Source of the DNA: Acidipropionibacterium virtanenii
GTDB taxonomy: Bacteria; Actinomycetota; Actinomycetes; Propionibacteriales; Propionibacteriaceae
Assembly (NCBI RefSeq): GCF_003325455.1
Contig: NZ_CP025198.1
Location: 620,001-684,000 of the forward strand
Direction of reading: 5' to 3'
Length of the DNA stretch: 64,000 bases
Part shown: piece by piece, positions 61,658 through 64,000 of the stretch
How positions within the stretch are numbered: the stretch's first letter is position 1
How the letters are laid out: every line of letters starts with the position of its first letter
Translations under genes and position numbers: made by a program
The notes under the pieces: model-generated
Told to the model about the DNA's origin: nothing
The model's input: only the letters and a program-made list of their open reading frames with translations
The model's database searches: none

Positions 61658-64000
61658 GTGATGACATCCCTGCTGCGCCGCCGCCTCACAGCGGTGGCCT
61701 GCCTGGCCGCGCTGATGTGCGCACCCACCTCCGCCGCGTGGGCCGGCCCGGAGCCTGACCCCAGTGTCTCGGCGACAGCCGAGCCACAGTCCGGTGACAA
61801 TGAGCCGACCGGGGTCCCGGCGACACCGGCTGAGGCCGAGGCGCTGGCCCAGGCGAAGGCCAGCGGGGCCACGGTGCCGGTGGCGGCCTCCACCACCCAG
61901 ACATCACTGGTGGCCGCCCGACCCGATGGCACGCTTGAGGCCACGATCACGCCGGCTCCCGCCCAGGTCAAGCAGAACGGGGCGTGGAGGCCGGTCGATC
62001 AGGACCTCACCCCAGCTGCGGGGCGACTGGCTCCCCGGGCCGGCGCGGTCGACGCGTCACTGGAGGCCGGTGGCGGGACCGTCCTGGCCCGCCTGGCCGA
62101 CGAGGCGGGGCGCTGGTTCCAGCTGTCCTGGCCCACAGTTCTACCCACACCTGTGGTCACCAGGGGACACCGCCGTATACCGCGACGTCGCACCAGGGGT
62201 GGATCTGGTGGCCCGGGCCACCGGGACCGGTGTGGCGACCTACCTCGTCATCACCAGCGCGGCAGCGGCCGACGCCGACGTGGTGGCGAACCTGGCCTAC
62301 ACGTGGGCTGCCTCGCCGGGCCTGTCACTGAACGCCTCACGTGAGGGATTGACAGTCACCGACGGTGAGGGCGGCCTGGTGTTCACCGCGCCCGGCCTGG
62401 CGATGTGGGACGCCTCCGACTTACCCGCCCCCGCCCGCTCCGATGCCGCCGCGGTGGCCACCACGGGCGGGGACGGCCACCGCCGACAGATCACCGCGGC
62501 CGTCGACGGGCACCGGCTGGCCCTCGGCGTGGACACCGCGATGCTGGACGACCCCGGCACCGTGTTCCCGGTCGTGGTGGATCCGGCCATGACCGTGGGG
62601 CAGGCCGCCTGGACGATGGTGTGGAACAACGGCCAGACCTTCTGGGGATCGACCGAGGAGGCCCGGGTGGGCTACGACGGCTGGAGTGACAACAAGGTCT
62701 CGCGGGTCTACTACCGCTTCAACCTCGCCTCCCTCAAAGGCCGGGTCATCGCCTCGGCGACCCTGGCCCACCGCAACACCCACTCGGCGAACTTCAACTG
62801 CAACCTGGCCACCTACGGCCCCGGCGTTCAGGCCTGGACCACCGACCCCATCTCCTCAGCCACAACGTGGAGCAAACAGCCCGCCGCCAAGATCCTGCAG
62901 TCCACCGCGACGGTGGCCCACGGCCATTCGAGTTCATGCCCCGGCTACTCGCGCACAGAATGGAACGTGACCCAGGGCGTCAAGGGCTACCAGACCACCG
63001 GCGCGATGACCCTCATGCTGCGCTCGGCCAACGAATCGAACAGGGACGGGTGGCGCCGCTACGCCACCATCGCGGGCCAGGCCCCCGCGCTGACCGTGGT
63101 CTACCACGTCACCCCCAACACCCCCGCCAGGGCGAACGTCGCCCCGCTGTACAACGGCACCCCCTACACCTCGGCGAAGACCCTGACGCTGTCAGCGGCC
63201 ATCGCCTCGGGCGACAAGACCGACTCGAAGCTGTTCGCGAAGTTCGGGGTCTCGCCCTACGGATCAGGAACCTGGACCACATTCAACTCCGGATACATCA
63301 CCGGGGCGGGCACGGTCAACGCCACCTGGAAACCGCCGAAAGAGGGCGCCTACTCCTACCGTGTCCAGGCCTGCTCCAATTCCGGCGGCGGATGCTCGGG
63401 CTGGTCGGGCTCCTACGCCGTGACCGCCGACTGGACCGCCCCGGTGGCCCCGGTGATCACCGGCGAACAGAATCCCGTCGCCAACCAGGCCACCGGCTAC
63501 GCACTCACCTCACCCACGTCCGACGTCACCGGCTACCGGTGGGGGATCACCAATCCGCCCGGCACCGCGGTGCCCGGCACCAGCGCCGGGGTGACGGTGA
63601 AGCTGAAACCCCCGCTCGGCCCCACCACGCTCTACGGGCTCGCTGTCGACCGGGCCGGCAACCAGTCCCCGACTGCCCACCTGGACCTGAAGGCCGCCGG
63701 CACCCAGACCCTGGCCCACAGATGGCTGCTGGACGGCGACGGCACCGATACCGGGGACCCCGCCGTGCTACTCAACCTGCCGCTGGACGGCCAGGGCACC
63801 GGACTGTGGACCGGCGGCGTCACACCCCCCGGCTGCCCCGCCGCCCAGGGACAGGCCTTCCACCCAGGCGGCCAGAACGTCCGCCTGCTGGACTCCACCG
63901 GAGCCGGACTGATCTCCACGCAGGCGTTCACCGCCGCCGCCTGGATCCGCCCCGAATCCGCCGACCTGGCCGCGGGAGAGCACTTCGCCCTCTGGTACAC
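61658..64000 (+). pseudogene. Secreted DNRLRE/LamG-domain partner of the Rhs toxin, frameshifted and partial
   Basis: The first frame (61658-62344) encodes a signal peptide (residues 1-30, RRLTAVACLAALMCAPTSAA) and an N-terminal domain. From about 62163 the coding moves to the next frame: after VVT the shifted frame reads GDTAVYRDVAPGVDLV and stays open to the window end, with a DNRLRE-like module (VYYRFNLASLKGRVIASATL), Fn3-like segments and a LamG-like start (AFTAAAWIRPESADL). One surplus base near 62162 explains it. Related proteins with these modules are encoded beside Rhs toxins in actinobacteria and are thought to form the extracellular shell. The 3' end lies beyond the window. Confidence 0.78.

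Overview
The window is high-GC DNA from an actinomycete, most likely a member of the Propionibacteriaceae (Acidipropionibacterium/Propionibacterium type). The genus is an inference from gene content and composition; no 16S gene is present. Supporting signs are the very GC-rich coding regions with tight ATGA/GTGA stop-start overlaps, a WhiB protein, a GlxR-type Crp regulator, an Rv3660c-Rv3654c-like Flp/Tad pilus cluster, and the actinobacterial order ponA2 / whiB / ridA / crp / nth / tlpA / nudix / tad.

Region by region. 1-6.9 kb: a type I Wadjet plasmid-defence operon, jetABCD, read leftward; jetD runs off the left edge. 6.9-16.5 kb: accessory genes, namely a self-inhibited Fic protein with a palindromic operator, a DEDDh exonuclease, a complete IS30-family element, a PepSY lipoprotein, a sirtuin, a NERD-nuclease/SF1-helicase, and a remarkable intact 982-codon protein in which an SF2 (XPB/Res-like) helicase is fused to a complete sigma-70 factor. 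16.5-21.9 kb: sugar-kinase-type genes, an FKBP isomerase, ribosomal protein L31 type B, YaaA and a DUF2330 membrane protein. 21.9-27.7 kb: a dppABCDF oligopeptide transporter operon with a strong stem-loop after dppA. 28.0-31.5 kb: three tandem LURP-one-like paralogues and a membrane protein, divergent from a MarR regulator that has two near-identical palindromic operators. 31.6-34.1 kb: S-methylmethionine use (mmuM, mmuP). 34.1-37.9 kb: a three-gene operon of PH-like/zinc-ribbon protein, SPFH-SHOCT protein and large alpha/beta hydrolase, a candidate membrane-surveillance module. 38.3-39.8 kb: a frameshifted DUF234-type ATPase behind an AT-rich palindrome.

39.9-54.3 kb is a conserved actinobacterial chromosomal block: tRNA-Pro(CGG), metallophosphoesterase, a ponA-type penicillin-binding protein with a one-base frameshift, whiB, DUF4177, ridA, crp/glxR, nth, a TlpA-like thioredoxin, a CoA-type NUDIX hydrolase, a holin-like membrane protein, a methyltransferase, and the tad pilus genes in two transcription units. 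Each tad unit is preceded by a matching promoter module with two perfect TTGTCCACA (DnaA-box) sequences. 54.4-64.0 kb: a polymorphic-toxin locus, with a 2127-residue secreted YD-repeat (Rhs) protein carrying an HNH/AHH-like C-terminal toxin, a translationally coupled double-CXXCG immunity candidate, and a divergent secreted DNRLRE/LamG-like partner that is frameshifted and runs off the right edge.

Three genes (ATPase, ponA, Rhs partner) carry single-base frameshifts. Two of these lie in G or C homopolymers, so assembly error must be excluded before they are called pseudogenes.
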